Part shown: positions 8,701 through 16,267 of the stretch, piece after piece
Numbering within the stretch: the first letter of the stretch is position 1
Layout of the letters: every line of letters begins with the position of its first letter
From: Nostoc sphaeroides
Lineage (GTDB): Bacteria; Cyanobacteriota; Cyanobacteriia; Cyanobacteriales; Nostocaceae
Direction: 5' to 3'
Length of the DNA: 34,411 nucleotides
Assembly (NCBI RefSeq): GCF_003443655.1
Contig: NZ_CP031944.1
Coordinates: 1 to 34,411 of the forward strand
The notes under the pieces: model-generated
The model's input: only the letters and a program-made list of their open reading frames with translations
Database searches by the model: none
What the model was told of the DNA's origin: nothing
Made by a program: the position numbers and the translations under genes

Positions 8701-9215
8701 GTAATAATTTAGGCTGTACTTACAATGTTTCAAAAAAGTATAAAAAAGCAATTTATTGTCATGAGGAATCATTAAAAAATGCACAAATGATTGGTGATCG
8801 TTGGGAAGAAGCGACTTCTTTAAGCAACTTGGGAAATGTTCATGCTGACTTGAAGGAATATGAAAAAGCAATAGAAAATTATCAGAAATGCTTGAAAATT
8901 GCAAAGGAGATAGACGCTCCGCAACTAGAGGCTAATGCTTTAAGCGGTTTGGGAAATGTCTATTCTTTTCAAAAGAAATATCACATAGCAATAGACTATC
9001 ATCAACAGTCATTTGAAATTAAACAGAAAATATGCGATAGGTACGGTGAAGCAAAACAATTACACTATCTAGCTACTGCTTATCTGCAAAAAGGCGATGT
9101 TAAAGGATTTAGCCTTCAAAAGCAGGTAAAACTGATTTTACAAGAACTTGAACTTCCTATTGATTTTTTTGGATCGGTGTTATGGTTAGCAGTGCGGCAT
9201 AGAGTGAAGGCATGA
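5754..9215 (+). CDS. STAND (NB-ARC-type) NTPase with C-terminal TPR repeats
   Basis: A 1153-residue signal-transduction ATPase. The N-terminus has a hydrophobic helix (about 10-33) followed by a helical region of about 380 residues that I do not recognise and that may be the effector or membrane module. The NTPase core starts near 410: Walker A GIGGIGKSTLA (430-440), Walker B FLLVIDNLEAL (about 503-513), KILVTTRER (sensor/RNBS-B-like) and GHPLML (GxP motif). From about 820 to 1115 there are about eight TPR units of 40 residues, each resembling ALNNLGNVYYSL..Y..A, the likely ligand-sensing part. STAND proteins usually oligomerise after sensing and many bacterial ones are antiviral. Neighbours are a kinase upstream and a patatin phospholipase downstream on the opposite strand. 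The start codon lacks a strong ribosome binding site. Confidence 0.9.
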   Translation: MTKLNLANTMHLLLLNGALLISGTVVASTIAGISGKASYRKAIGKLAGSIAASKLDDITANLCKENDTELKEDLQRAVGLATAVTIQAYAEDNSFPAYTRAIHKLAKNAGEYWQFIDTLQDSESQATTEIEKSQITEIFSTDVSDFIKVTALEPDAWQSFLEQLSQESGVVIPSYITANIAFALYSTFPKALRELLKDDFEKGGKTFASLYLSVLDSFKEIKSSLSNERIKKTAFYLGDIEWDLTSIENWNKIVFDKNIETNKHRKQLLNNLDKSVRNVADDSLKEIGREEPYKIVEHFNQIKEQLYFIGRQIEAFATANTLITLALDVNSSFQEALQQIDLQSLRMSDLLSDVYPSAQTKQVQKLAELLDRIDLRKIQPAYEVIPEPPRNLTIDTVLACPKHWQGRFSELEQLRAWLKDENTKIICIQGIGGIGKSTLANKIYTETTEFDRKLWVGVSEKTCFNDLAMQALIILSKYPERIRKIHEDQLVKYLTDSMRNSKFLLVIDNLEALLTLNGQWQDEYYQKFFESWANCMGASKILVTTRERPIDLDVKSCWLQLSGLSQQEGVALLQCLNIQASQEQLQDFTQQVKGHPLMLNLLAKFLKKKGINYLAKTHELDIPDLLGLLSDKETTINYERKPNIQNLSELEDSFNRLTSKLQSLLLNLSVYHDAFNLVDAAALLPKQKVSEQDLKELEKAKFLYKDNANGKWKFRYPFILTYSQLKAGELTDIHELAVNHYKLHAKPPSCWNKLDDLKEHLEIFYHRCQQKEYGLAFDVLHECDSFLYSRGYNIDREKYYQQLVQMWQPCKSEEKQKFLLCFYALADAYSSTGKYQEAIKCYQSTLDVAREIDHSLKEAQALNNLASVYTRLAQYYLAIDYHQQSLKMFRGLKDKLEEEAASLSNLGNAYYCLGQFEMTIKYNQQSLDIARQIKDSLGEASALNNLGNVYYSLREYQRAHQSYYEALNLLHKNQDIQKEITFRNNLGCTYNVSKKYKKAIYCHEESLKNAQMIGDRWEEATSLSNLGNVHADLKEYEKAIENYQKCLKIAKEIDAPQLEANALSGLGNVYSFQKKYHIAIDYHQQSFEIKQKICDRYGEAKQLHYLATAYLQKGDVKGFSLQKQVKLILQELELPIDFFGSVLWLAVRHRVKA

Positions 9216-9349
9216 CGAAAGGTAGAGATTCGACTTTAATTCTACTGGCCCCTGGCTGTCTTATCGGTATATAACAAGAAATTTGAAAGCTTGAATTTTA
9301 GCAAAATCGTTGGTAAATAAGTTTAAATATACTGATTAGACAGTCAGGG

Positions 9350-9523
9350 CTACTGGCCTATCGTCACGGTCTGCGTGTATCATAATTGGTAGCGTTGCGA
9401 TGGGAACAAGTAGATTTTTCTAGTGGCACGATCCATATCAATCGACTCAAGCATGGTATCAGTTCAACGCATCCTTTACGTGCCAGAGAGTTGAGGTGGC
9501 TACGACAAAAGCTGTATACTTAG
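9350..9523 (+). pseudogene. Decayed tyrosine recombinase (integrase) fragment
   Basis: One frame reads LLAYRHGLRVS, a TAA stop (9383-9385), then LVALRWEQVDFSSG and a continuation through NRLKHGISSTHPLR and ELRWLRQ. This is the arm around the first catalytic Arg of phage-type integrases; the stop sits where the family normally has Glu (GAA to TAA). Both ends of the gene are missing: there is no start region and no HxxR...Y half. Its 3' end overlaps the end of the patatin gene on the other strand. It is a relic of a former recombinase. Confidence 0.8.
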
Positions 9524-10591
9524 CTCTTTCAAATCATCCTTAATAATATCGATGAGCTTATTTGCTAGTCCTTCTAGGGCTGTAATATTTTCTTGAGTAC
9601 TATCATCCATATCTTCTTTCGGTTGTTGGGGAACGTAATCTATTCGCTCACTCATTGAGGGCTGAAATCGATAGTATTGCTTGGGTTGAAGATTAGATAT
9701 AGACAAAAGCTGCTCGAGTTGACAAGCTACAACTTCACTTTGACCGTCGAGAGCCATATTAATGAATGGTTGCGTCCATTGTAGGATTCCCCATTCGCTA
9801 ATGTCTTTATAAAGAAATTCGCGGATTTGTAAGCCAGTGCCCAGTGATACCACTAGAATTTCATCTAATTTTAAGCGTTCACCAGTTTTGATATGATAAG
9901 AAACCATTGCCTCTATAATCGCTAGAGTAGTAGGATTATTGGCGAATATTCCTCCATCAATCAATATGTATGTTTTTTTGTCGTTAGGTACACTAAGTTG
10001 ATAAGGCTTGAAGAAAGTTGGGGCAGCAGAGGTTGCCATAGCTGCATCGAACACTGTGCAACCTTTGCATATTTTATAATAATTTTCTGCTTTTTTTTCT
10101 TTCTTCACATTACTTGTAAAGAATATAGGTCGGCGAAGAACGGTGTCATAACTTGTAATAACAACTTCTGTCAATGCATCTCTGATATAAGTAGTTTTTG
10201 AAAAATAACTTTCCAATGTCTGCCTTTTCAGTTGGGATGTATACTTAGAACTAAATAGGTCTTGGGGTTCTGTTACAGGCAATCCAAATTGTTTGAGTAA
10301 AAACTTTAATATTGGTTTAGAAGTACGCTGTCTTCTTTTAAAAATTACTTCTCCTTGTTTTTTATACAAATCTATTAACTTTTCAGATGTAAAGGGTTGA
10401 CCAGGATTATCTGGATCTGAGCTGGTCAATCCCAAAGCCAATATACCTCCTGTTGAGGTTCCTGCAATCAAATCAAATAGTTGGTAAATTGGTTTTTGAG
10501 TTATTTTCTCAATTTCATTCAGCACTATGGCAGGAATGATACCTCTAATGCCACCACCATCGATAGATAATACTTTGACTTTATAACTCAT
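9500..10591 (-). CDS. Patatin-like phospholipase
   Basis: A 363-residue patatin-family lipid acyl hydrolase. It shows the oxyanion-hole motif DGGGIRG (11-17), the nucleophile elbow GTSTG with Ser46, and the catalytic DGG with Asp212 (IDGGIFANNP). The catalytic Ser-Asp dyad is complete. No signal peptide is seen, so it should act in the cytoplasm on membrane lipids. Related enzymes are cell-killing effectors in CBASS (CapV), but no cyclic-nucleotide synthase is present here. It is convergent with the STAND gene, and its last codons overlap the integrase relic. A good ribosome binding site is not evident; a short, possibly frameshifted reading frame lies just upstream (10608-10764). Confidence 0.9.
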   Translation of the reverse strand: MSYKVKVLSIDGGGIRGIIPAIVLNEIEKITQKPIYQLFDLIAGTSTGGILALGLTSSDPDNPGQPFTSEKLIDLYKKQGEVIFKRRQRTSKPILKFLLKQFGLPVTEPQDLFSSKYTSQLKRQTLESYFSKTTYIRDALTEVVITSYDTVLRRPIFFTSNVKKEKKAENYYKICKGCTVFDAAMATSAAPTFFKPYQLSVPNDKKTYILIDGGIFANNPTTLAIIEAMVSYHIKTGERLKLDEILVVSLGTGLQIREFLYKDISEWGILQWTQPFINMALDGQSEVVACQLEQLLSISNLQPKQYYRFQPSMSERIDYVPQQPKEDMDDSTQENITALEGLANKLIDIIKDDLKELSIQLLS

Positions 10592-10927
10592 ACTACTTTA
10601 TCCATACTCATCTATAAAGTTTTTTTATCAGAATAGCTTTGTTGTTTACTAAAGCTAATTGCTCGACAATTACTTTGGTTTCTAAGATTTTTTTGGGTTT
10701 AGTTTTAGCAACTCCCTTGAGACGATACCCTTTTAACAGATTTAGTTAACTTTATAGACACCATTTACCTCCTAAAAATTGAATATAAATTCAATTTACT
10801 ACAAAAAGTGCTAGGAGCAAACTTCATAAGTTTTAAGCTTCAGACAGGGATTTTGATTTCAAACTAGAAATTAATTTTATTTACTCAAGAATAAATCAAA
10901 GTGGAATTAAATTAATTTGGTTAGGAC
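10592..10927. other. 336-base region between patatin and recombinase genes
   Basis: It holds the candidate broken small gene at 10608-10764. The rest (10765-10927) is AT-rich, with no other gene seen, and should contain the promoter for the patatin unit and the end of the recombinase transcript. Confidence 0.4.
10608..10764 (-). pseudogene. Possible frameshifted small gene upstream of patatin
   Basis: An ATG at 10764 is preceded by a strong AGGAGG-like site with very short spacing. The frame reads MVSIKLTKSV and stops at 10705. A +1 shift near the AAAAGGG run gives a further open stretch (about 43 residues, including KGYRLKGVAKTKPKK) ending at 10608, just before the patatin start. It could be a disrupted small basic protein, a programmed frameshift, or chance. 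Family unknown. Confidence 0.25.
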
Positions 10928-11917
10928 TTAATTACGCTTATCCCGCTTCCTATAAGGCACATTCAGCAAATCAATCGCCCGTTTCTTCGCCGCTTCCCCC
11001 CGCCGATCATACTTACTTGTCGTACTTGGTGACGCATGACCCGCAAGTTTTGCTATGGTGACGATATCTGCCCCTGCATCCAATAGATTACCGATAAAAG
11101 TTCTTCTAAAATCATGAGGTGTAAACGCCTCCACATCTGCTTTTTCCCCGCGTCGTTGCAATGCTCGTAACACCCCTTGTTCACTCATCCGTCTTGGTAT
11201 GATTTTATTTGCCTTATTTAAAGGATAAAAAAGCGCCCCTGGTGCTTTACCCCGAATCAGCAACCAATCTAGTACAGCTTGCACACCAGCTTCAGGTAAA
11301 TAAACAATTCGTTCCTTCCGCCCTTTCGCTTCACGTATTGTTAATGACCGAGTGCGCGGTTTAAAATCACTCAAATCAAGATAAGTCACCTCACTGCGAC
11401 GCAAGCCAACTGTCAAAACTGCCAATAGTGCCGCATCTCTCCGACCCAATGTTGAGTCATCTTGAATACAATCAGACCATAGCGCAGCAATTTCTTCAGG
11501 ATCGAGTTCGCGCCCCTTCAATAAACTCTGACCCCGCACGGACTCAATATCAGCCGCTCGTCCATACTCATCTGTGGACATCAACCCCAACCGCCATGCT
11601 TCTTTAAGCGTCCGCCGCAACGCACACAACATTTTATTCGCCATTGCCGGACTGTATTTTTCCATTAGCACCGACCTCACCGCAGCAGTATGCTGGTAAC
11701 GCAACTTTGACCAATCCAAGGTGCTTGCATCACAACTGCCATTAGTTAGCAGTTGGGAGATCGCATTTAACGCCTCTCGCATTGTCCGCCGCGATCCAGA
11801 CCCTAGACTGTTAAGGTAAACTTCAGCCGGGTGCATAGTTAGCGGTACTGGTTCAGTTAACGCCAGCGACTCTGGATTAAAATTGTTAGCGATCGCGCGA
11901 GTGTTCACGGCAGTCAA
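10928..11917 (-). CDS. Xer-like tyrosine recombinase
   Basis: A 329-residue site-specific recombinase. All catalytic residues are visible: Arg173 (GLRRSE), Lys198 (EAKGRK), His268-x-x-Arg271 (PHDFRR), His294 (LAGHAS) and the nucleophile Tyr303 (SKYDRR). The N-terminal part (about 30-125) is the helical core-binding domain. The size and its place directly after ParA and the RHH protein suggest plasmid dimer resolution rather than phage integration. The frame opens with TTG at 11917; GTG at 11908 is an alternative. A GAGGGAGG run lies upstream but rather far away, so the exact start is uncertain. Confidence 0.9.
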   Translation of the reverse strand: MTAVNTRAIANNFNPESLALTEPVPLTMHPAEVYLNSLGSGSRRTMREALNAISQLLTNGSCDASTLDWSKLRYQHTAAVRSVLMEKYSPAMANKMLCALRRTLKEAWRLGLMSTDEYGRAADIESVRGQSLLKGRELDPEEIAALWSDCIQDDSTLGRRDAALLAVLTVGLRRSEVTYLDLSDFKPRTRSLTIREAKGRKERIVYLPEAGVQAVLDWLLIRGKAPGALFYPLNKANKIIPRRMSEQGVLRALQRRGEKADVEAFTPHDFRRTFIGNLLDAGADIVTIAKLAGHASPSTTSKYDRRGEAAKKRAIDLLNVPYRKRDKRN

Positions 11918-12072
11918 TTAGGAGCTTTAAACTAGATCCTCCCTCAAATTTGCCTCCCTGTACACCTTTCAGCCGTTATGTGGTGCGAGAACATCATTTC
12001 TCTCCACCCATTTGCGCTACAAAGCGTTCCAAACCTAGATATTGTGTCTGTGTCTGCACTTTGGTCTGATTG

Positions 12073-12492
12073 CTACTTTAGTTTCTTGGCCAAATTAGCT
12101 AAACGAGTAATGCTAGAGCGAATGTTACCTGCTTCCTTGCGACTCTTCAGCCGTTTTTTGGCTTCTTTTAGTACTTGTTTCATGACTGTATCTTTATCTT
12201 GGCAGGTAACATAAAAAGCCTCCAAGAGCGTTTCAACTGTTATCTTTTCTTGGTTGCATAGTTCATCAAGTTCTTGCTTGATTGCCATTTCTAAACGTAC
12301 AGGTACTCTAGGCGCAATTTCCGGCAAGTTCCGTAGTTGCTCTTCTAATAAAGTGAGTTCAGAAACCGAGCTATCAGCAGTCGATGGCATATCAGGAGTA
12401 GGAGAACCCTGTTGTTGTGGAGCTAACACATCTTCTCGTGGTGCAACTGTTGGTGCAACCGCTCTATTTCTGATTTCGTCTAGAATATTCAT
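12073..12492 (-). CDS. Plasmid partition-associated protein, RHH-like
   Basis: A 139-residue protein encoded 24 bases after ParA on the same strand, with an AGGTGA ribosome binding site before the ATG. The first 45 residues are Pro/Ser/Ala-rich and probably flexible. Residues 60-92 (RVPVRLEMAIKQELDELCNQ and on) look like a ribbon-helix-helix DNA-binding fold: one strand and two helices. A basic helical tail follows (KEAKKRLKSRKEAGN). Position and fold suggest the ParB-type partner that binds the centromere and stimulates ParA. It may also repress the operon through the palindromes at 13430-13474. The family assignment is by pattern only. Confidence 0.65.
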   Translation of the reverse strand: MNILDEIRNRAVAPTVAPREDVLAPQQQGSPTPDMPSTADSSVSELTLLEEQLRNLPEIAPRVPVRLEMAIKQELDELCNQEKITVETLLEAFYVTCQDKDTVMKQVLKEAKKRLKSRKEAGNIRSSITRLANLAKKLK

Positions 12493-12516
12493 CTTTTCAC
12501 CTAATAGTAAAATTTA

Positions 12517-13368
12517 TTACACTGGTTCTAAGGGAATTAATTTGGCATATTCTTCTGGCAAAGCTGGCTTGAGTCGTTGAGCTAAAACGTGAATCGCATA
12601 TTCCAGATTGGGCTGTCCCAAGTCTGTTGGCGCAACCCGTTGATTGATGGCATTTTTGAATACATCCGATTCCAAAATATGCGGCAACATCAACTCCGAA
12701 CCCACCAACTGCCGCATGGTATCAATACTGGTTTTAGTAGCGGTTGTTGGATGCAAACCAGTCCACCGAGCGCGAAAAGGCACTATACCCAGTAGTTCAC
12801 CATAAGGTAGCGCTGCAAAAAATTCTTTAATTAATTCCATAGTCCGCAACAGCGATTGCACTCCCTTGACGTTTGACTCTGCTGGAATCACCCATCTATC
12901 GCCAGCACCCAAGGAAGTTTGTGCTAGATGTGAACGTTCTGGGGGTGGGTCTACAATTGCCACGCCAAAATTACTCACAATTGGTTGCAGGCGATTCCTT
13001 AAAATAAACAGACTTAAGCCACTGGAAGCTAATTTATAGTTGGCGCTCTCCAAGCCATCATCGGAAGGAATTAAGAACAGGTTGGTATTGTTAATGGTAC
13101 GGTCGCCCAGTTTTACGTCAGGTACAGACGCAATGGCATCAAGAATTTTTGTTTTCTCTTCCGGTTGTGTCAGAACTTCCAGTAATGTTGGGGTATCAGG
13201 CTGCACTTGTACCCCTAAAAAACTGGTCAAGCTAGATTGAGGGTCGCAATCCACAAACAAAACGGGAATTCCTAAGCGCCCCAAATACCTCCCCAGCATC
13301 AAGGCTACCGTAGACTTTCCCTGACCTCCAGCCAAGCCCAAGGAGACGACTGTTGGCGGATTTGGCAT
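12517..13368 (-). CDS. parA: ParA-type partition ATPase
   Basis: A 283-residue deviant Walker-A ATPase. The P-loop reads LAGGQGKST (12-20). The lysine that normally opens the ParA motif (KGGxGK) is Ala13 here, while the core Lys18 is kept. FVDCDPQSSLTSFLG (about 37-52) is the Walker A' region and VAIVDPPPERS the Walker B. It should drive segregation of the plasmid together with the RHH protein downstream. The intergenic region upstream carries several palindromes that may be operator or centromere. Loss of the signature lysine is unusual and could alter ATP-dependent dimerisation. Confidence 0.85.
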   Translation of the reverse strand: MPNPPTVVSLGLAGGQGKSTVALMLGRYLGRLGIPVLFVDCDPQSSLTSFLGVQVQPDTPTLLEVLTQPEEKTKILDAIASVPDVKLGDRTINNTNLFLIPSDDGLESANYKLASSGLSLFILRNRLQPIVSNFGVAIVDPPPERSHLAQTSLGAGDRWVIPAESNVKGVQSLLRTMELIKEFFAALPYGELLGIVPFRARWTGLHPTTATKTSIDTMRQLVGSELMLPHILESDVFKNAINQRVAPTDLGQPNLEYAIHVLAQRLKPALPEEYAKLIPLEPV

Positions 13369-13429
13369 AAAGCAATTACATAAAATTACTAAAGTACAAT
13401 GTCACAAATATACTAATTTACTTTTGTAG

Positions 13430-13474
13430 AATTGTACTATAGTGCAATTTAACTTTTGTACAAAAGTTAAATTG
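13430..13474. promoter_or_regulatory. Palindromes upstream of parA (operator/centromere candidate)
   Basis: Two adjacent palindromes are visible: a 20-bp imperfect one (13430-13449, one symmetric pair mismatched) and a perfect 30-bp one (13445-13474) centred on GTAC. Related AAAGTACAAT and AGTTAAAGTATAAT words lie on either side (13391 onward and about 13480-13494). They sit between the parA start and the divergent gene at 13581, where a partition operator and centromere are expected. Confidence 0.6.
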
Positions 13475-13580
13475 TATTTTAGTTAAAGTATAATTCTCCA
13501 GACCAAATGAACCAACCATAAACCCCAAGTAGTCTGGATGTGTTGGAAAATATAGATATTGCAGTAAAGCAGAACCAACC

Positions 13581-13901
13581 ATGACTGAAGCAAAGTCTAC
13601 TCGTACAGTACACCGGGGAAGAATCTTCCCCGAAATCCAGTGGACAGAAGAACAGAAAGCCAAACGTCGAGCAGAACGCTCTGATTTTCATCAACGTAGC
13701 CAGGTGATTTTTGACCGCGTTAAGCCAGAGTACATCCAAACTCATTACAACTGGTATATGGTTGTTGAACCAGAAAGTGGAAACTATTTTATTGATCGTG
13801 ACGAAGAAGTAGCTATGCTTTTGGCACGCCAGAAGCACCCCGGTACTGTACCATTGTTTCTCTTCCGAATTAATGAAACAGGGGTTTCTGGAACTATATG
13901 A
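13581..13901 (+). CDS. Conserved-looking hypothetical protein, first of a coupled pair
   Basis: A 106-residue soluble protein, basic at the N-terminus (EEQKAKRRAERSDFHQR). A compact segment follows (YNWYMVVEPESGNYFIDRDE) and the end is hydrophobic (GTVPLFLFRINETG). I do not recognise a domain. Its TGA overlaps the ATG of the retropepsin-like gene (ATGA at 13898-13901), so the two are translationally coupled and probably work together. It is divergent from parA and shares its palindromic control region. Confidence 0.7.
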   Translation: MTEAKSTRTVHRGRIFPEIQWTEEQKAKRRAERSDFHQRSQVIFDRVKPEYIQTHYNWYMVVEPESGNYFIDRDEEVAMLLARQKHPGTVPLFLFRINETGVSGTI

Positions 13902-14260
13902 TACATGGTTTGTTCGGCAATGATGACGAGCTGGTTTTTGAGATTGAGCTTATTGGTGCAGATGGATTAGAACTACCAGTTGATGTGATTTTAGATACAG
14001 GATTTTCTGGCTGGTTAGCTATTGACGAACAAGACTTACAAGGACTGGATTGGATTTACGTGCAGACACGAGCGCTGCGAACCGCACGGGGGGAAGCAGA
14101 TTTTAATATTTATGCAGGTCTTGTAAGAATCGACGGGCAAACTTTTGATATTCCTGTTCATGTGGGTGAAGGAGTGTCAGAAGTTTTACTTGGTCGTCAG
14201 TGGTTAAAAACTCGGCGGTTGGTGGTGGATATGCCGTCATTGGTGTTAACGCTGGGATAA
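13898..14260 (+). CDS. Retropepsin-like aspartic protease (clan AA)
   Basis: A 120-residue single-domain protein with the catalytic signature VILDTGFSGWL (Asp33-Thr34-Gly35) and the downstream hydrophobic-hydrophobic-Gly motif VLLGRQWL (about 96-103). This is the layout of retropepsin-like folds, which act as dimers with one Asp from each subunit. The length fits one lobe. No signal peptide is seen. It starts within the stop codon of the preceding gene, which may be its partner, regulator or substrate. The pairing is visible; the role is not known. Confidence 0.75.
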   Translation: MIHGLFGNDDELVFEIELIGADGLELPVDVILDTGFSGWLAIDEQDLQGLDWIYVQTRALRTARGEADFNIYAGLVRIDGQTFDIPVHVGEGVSEVLLGRQWLKTRRLVVDMPSLVLTLG

Positions 14261-14422
14261 TAGCGTCAACGGTATCCCAAATACGGTACATCCATTTTTA
14301 GAGTTCAAACACCTTCTGTCAAGAAGATAGCCTAACCGCCCCAAAACCTTAATTTGACGTGAGGCTACACAACGGCTCTAACCCCCATGATGGCGATCGC
14401 ATGATAAAACTTTAAAGCGGTT

Positions 14423-15349
14423 TTACTCACCCGTTTTTAACTTTGGTTTTGGTTTTGGTAATGGTTTGGTACGCGGCACAGAGGTATTATCCTGACTAGT
14501 CGCTTTTGACTTACCTTTCTTTGGTGCAGGTGGTGCTGCTGCTCTTTGCGCCTTCTTAGCTGCAAGTTGGACTGTGGCTTTATCAGTTTTTGAGGCTTTG
14601 AGAAATCTGGGTGCAGCTTCTTGTGGTAGCGCAGTCAGTGCAACAAAACCGAAGACATCACGCCCCGGCAGAAATTTTGCCTTACATGTGACAAATACGG
14701 CACGTCCTTGTTGCTCTTTCTCCAATTTGGGATTAAATCTGAAGGGATTTATGGGTGCATCCTTCCATAGCAAGGGGATATGACTAGCCTTCATGAATTT
14801 CACCTTTCGGGCAGGTTCGGCCTGCTTAATAAATTCGAGTCTTTCATTAGAGAAATTTCGGAACACGGAGATACAGGGAGTAGAGCAGACAGGAATGAAC
14901 TGCCATAATCCTGATAATTTAAACTCCAGGTCTTCTAACTCCCCTGAAACTGCATCTAGTTTTCGCCCTCTGTCAAAGCCCACTAACTGAAAAGCGAGGC
15001 GATGCGGTTGCTCTCTGCGGGGAAAGTGAATTGCCTTTGGATAAACAACCAAACGCTGATTCTGGTTGCCAGTATTTTCTATTTCCTTCTTGAGAGCGTT
15101 TAATACATCCCATTGTCGCTTCGAGTAGTAAAGTGGGTATTCATAGCTACCGATAGTAACAGTGCTTTGTCCATCAGTAGTAAAATTGACCGACCCAGTA
15201 ATTACCCCAACAGCTTGAAATATTGCTGCTGGCGATTCAATTTCTGTTGATGTTGACGTATCAACATTTACTTGCTCTTCATCCGTAGGGGTTTCAACTG
15301 TCGGTACTGCTTGGGTTGACTCCGACGAGGTAAATTCGGCAGATGCCAT
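14423..15349 (-). CDS. Plasmid protein of unknown function
   Basis: A 308-residue protein with a low-complexity Ser/Thr/Glu N-terminus (1-42), a central domain (about 43-250), and a Lys/Pro/Ala-rich basic tail (about 255-308, AKKAQRAAAPPAPKKGKS). The central part has alternating strands (GVITGSVNFTTDGQSTVTIG, RLVVYPKAIHFPRR, GRAVFVTCKAKFLPG). This could fit a beta-barrel, and with the basic tail suggests nucleic-acid binding; that is a guess from composition. It is followed by the truncated toxin fusion gene in upstream position (about 100 bases apart) on the same strand. Confidence 0.6.
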   Translation of the reverse strand: MASAEFTSSESTQAVPTVETPTDEEQVNVDTSTSTEIESPAAIFQAVGVITGSVNFTTDGQSTVTIGSYEYPLYYSKRQWDVLNALKKEIENTGNQNQRLVVYPKAIHFPRREQPHRLAFQLVGFDRGRKLDAVSGELEDLEFKLSGLWQFIPVCSTPCISVFRNFSNERLEFIKQAEPARKVKFMKASHIPLLWKDAPINPFRFNPKLEKEQQGRAVFVTCKAKFLPGRDVFGFVALTALPQEAAPRFLKASKTDKATVQLAAKKAQRAAAPPAPKKGKSKATSQDNTSVPRTKPLPKPKPKLKTGE

Positions 15350-15448
15350 GATTATTGTTAATAGGGGAGAAATCGCGGTCTAATTCAATCTTAATTGTCT
15401 ACAAGCGATGGATCTGAACCGACAAGCCTCGACACGAAGCTCCTATTA

Positions 15449-16267
15449 TTAGTTGCCCCACTGCTCCAAAAACTCCAGTTCGCTAACATCAATGAGATTT
15501 AATCCACCCGCCGCAGCACCAGGACGCAATTTGGAAGCAGCAGTGAGAGGCTCTCCAGTTCGGGCACAAACCAAAAGCACTTTATCACTACCACAGGAAA
15601 CCCAAGAGATTTTATATTCTTCACCGTTAGAAATAAGCCTCACCCGATCTCCTCTAACCGGCTGGCGGGTGGTGACGGATAGTGAAGGCTGTGGTGAAGG
15701 AGTTGATGGAGTTTTGCCCAAACTTTCTACATAATCCGTTTTTTCAACCTCTTTCCCTTCTGAGTTCAATGATTCGCGATCGCTTGACTCAAACACAAGT
15801 GGTTGGGACACAGGGATAGGACAGGCTTCTAAGTCCGACGGGGCAAGAGTTAGAGGCTTTTCTAGTTCGGGGCTGTCCCATTCTGTCCCATCTAAAACTA
15901 AACTTTCTAAATTTGATGTGTGTTGTGTTGTTTCACCAGTGCTATCTAAATTTGAAAAAGTTTTGTCTAAAAGAATAGGACAGGATGGGACAATAGGCTG
16001 TAACTCTTGCTGAATATAACTTTGAGCCTGTCCTATTCCTGTCCCATCCCCTAACTGTGTTTCGCTCTGGGTAATTGACTCAAGAGTAGGCTGTGTCAGG
16101 GTTTGAGTGCTGTCCCCTCCTGGTGTCCTATCGTCTGGTTTAATCCACAGATAAACACGTTTCCCGTTAACAATAATTGATGGGCTAATTAGGAGCAACA
16201 AATCAAGAAAGCCGCCCTTGGTCAAAAAAATTAGTGGGGATGTGTTGATAGCAGGGAGTTCAGCCAC
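15449..16267 (-). CDS. Truncated PIN-toxin N-terminus fused to an unrelated tail
   Basis: A 272-residue frame starting with GTG, 8 bases inside the preceding antitoxin gene. Residues 5-32 (AINTSPLIFLTKGGFLDLL onward) match the first strand, catalytic Asp/Asn-Ser region and helix of DUF3368-type PIN toxins, the usual partner of UPF0175. The PIN fold then stops. It is followed by a Ser/Thr/Pro/Glu-rich stretch (about 45-195) and a basic C-terminal module (about 200-272, RGDRVRLISNGEEYKISWV), possibly a small SH3-like barrel. The remaining acidic PIN residues are missing, so nuclease activity is not expected. It may be a recombined plasmid protein that borrows the toxin's translation start. Confidence 0.6.
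   Translation of the reverse strand: MAELPAINTSPLIFLTKGGFLDLLLLISPSIIVNGKRVYLWIKPDDRTPGGDSTQTLTQPTLESITQSETQLGDGTGIGQAQSYIQQELQPIVPSCPILLDKTFSNLDSTGETTQHTSNLESLVLDGTEWDSPELEKPLTLAPSDLEACPIPVSQPLVFESSDRESLNSEGKEVEKTDYVESLGKTPSTPSPQPSLSVTTRQPVRGDRVRLISNGEEYKISWVSCGSDKVLLVCARTGEPLTAASKLRPGAAAGGLNLIDVSELEFLEQWGN

Noticed and set aside
9500..10591. CBASS operon
   Set aside because: The patatin is CapV-like in motifs, but no cyclic-nucleotide synthase or accessory gene lies nearby.
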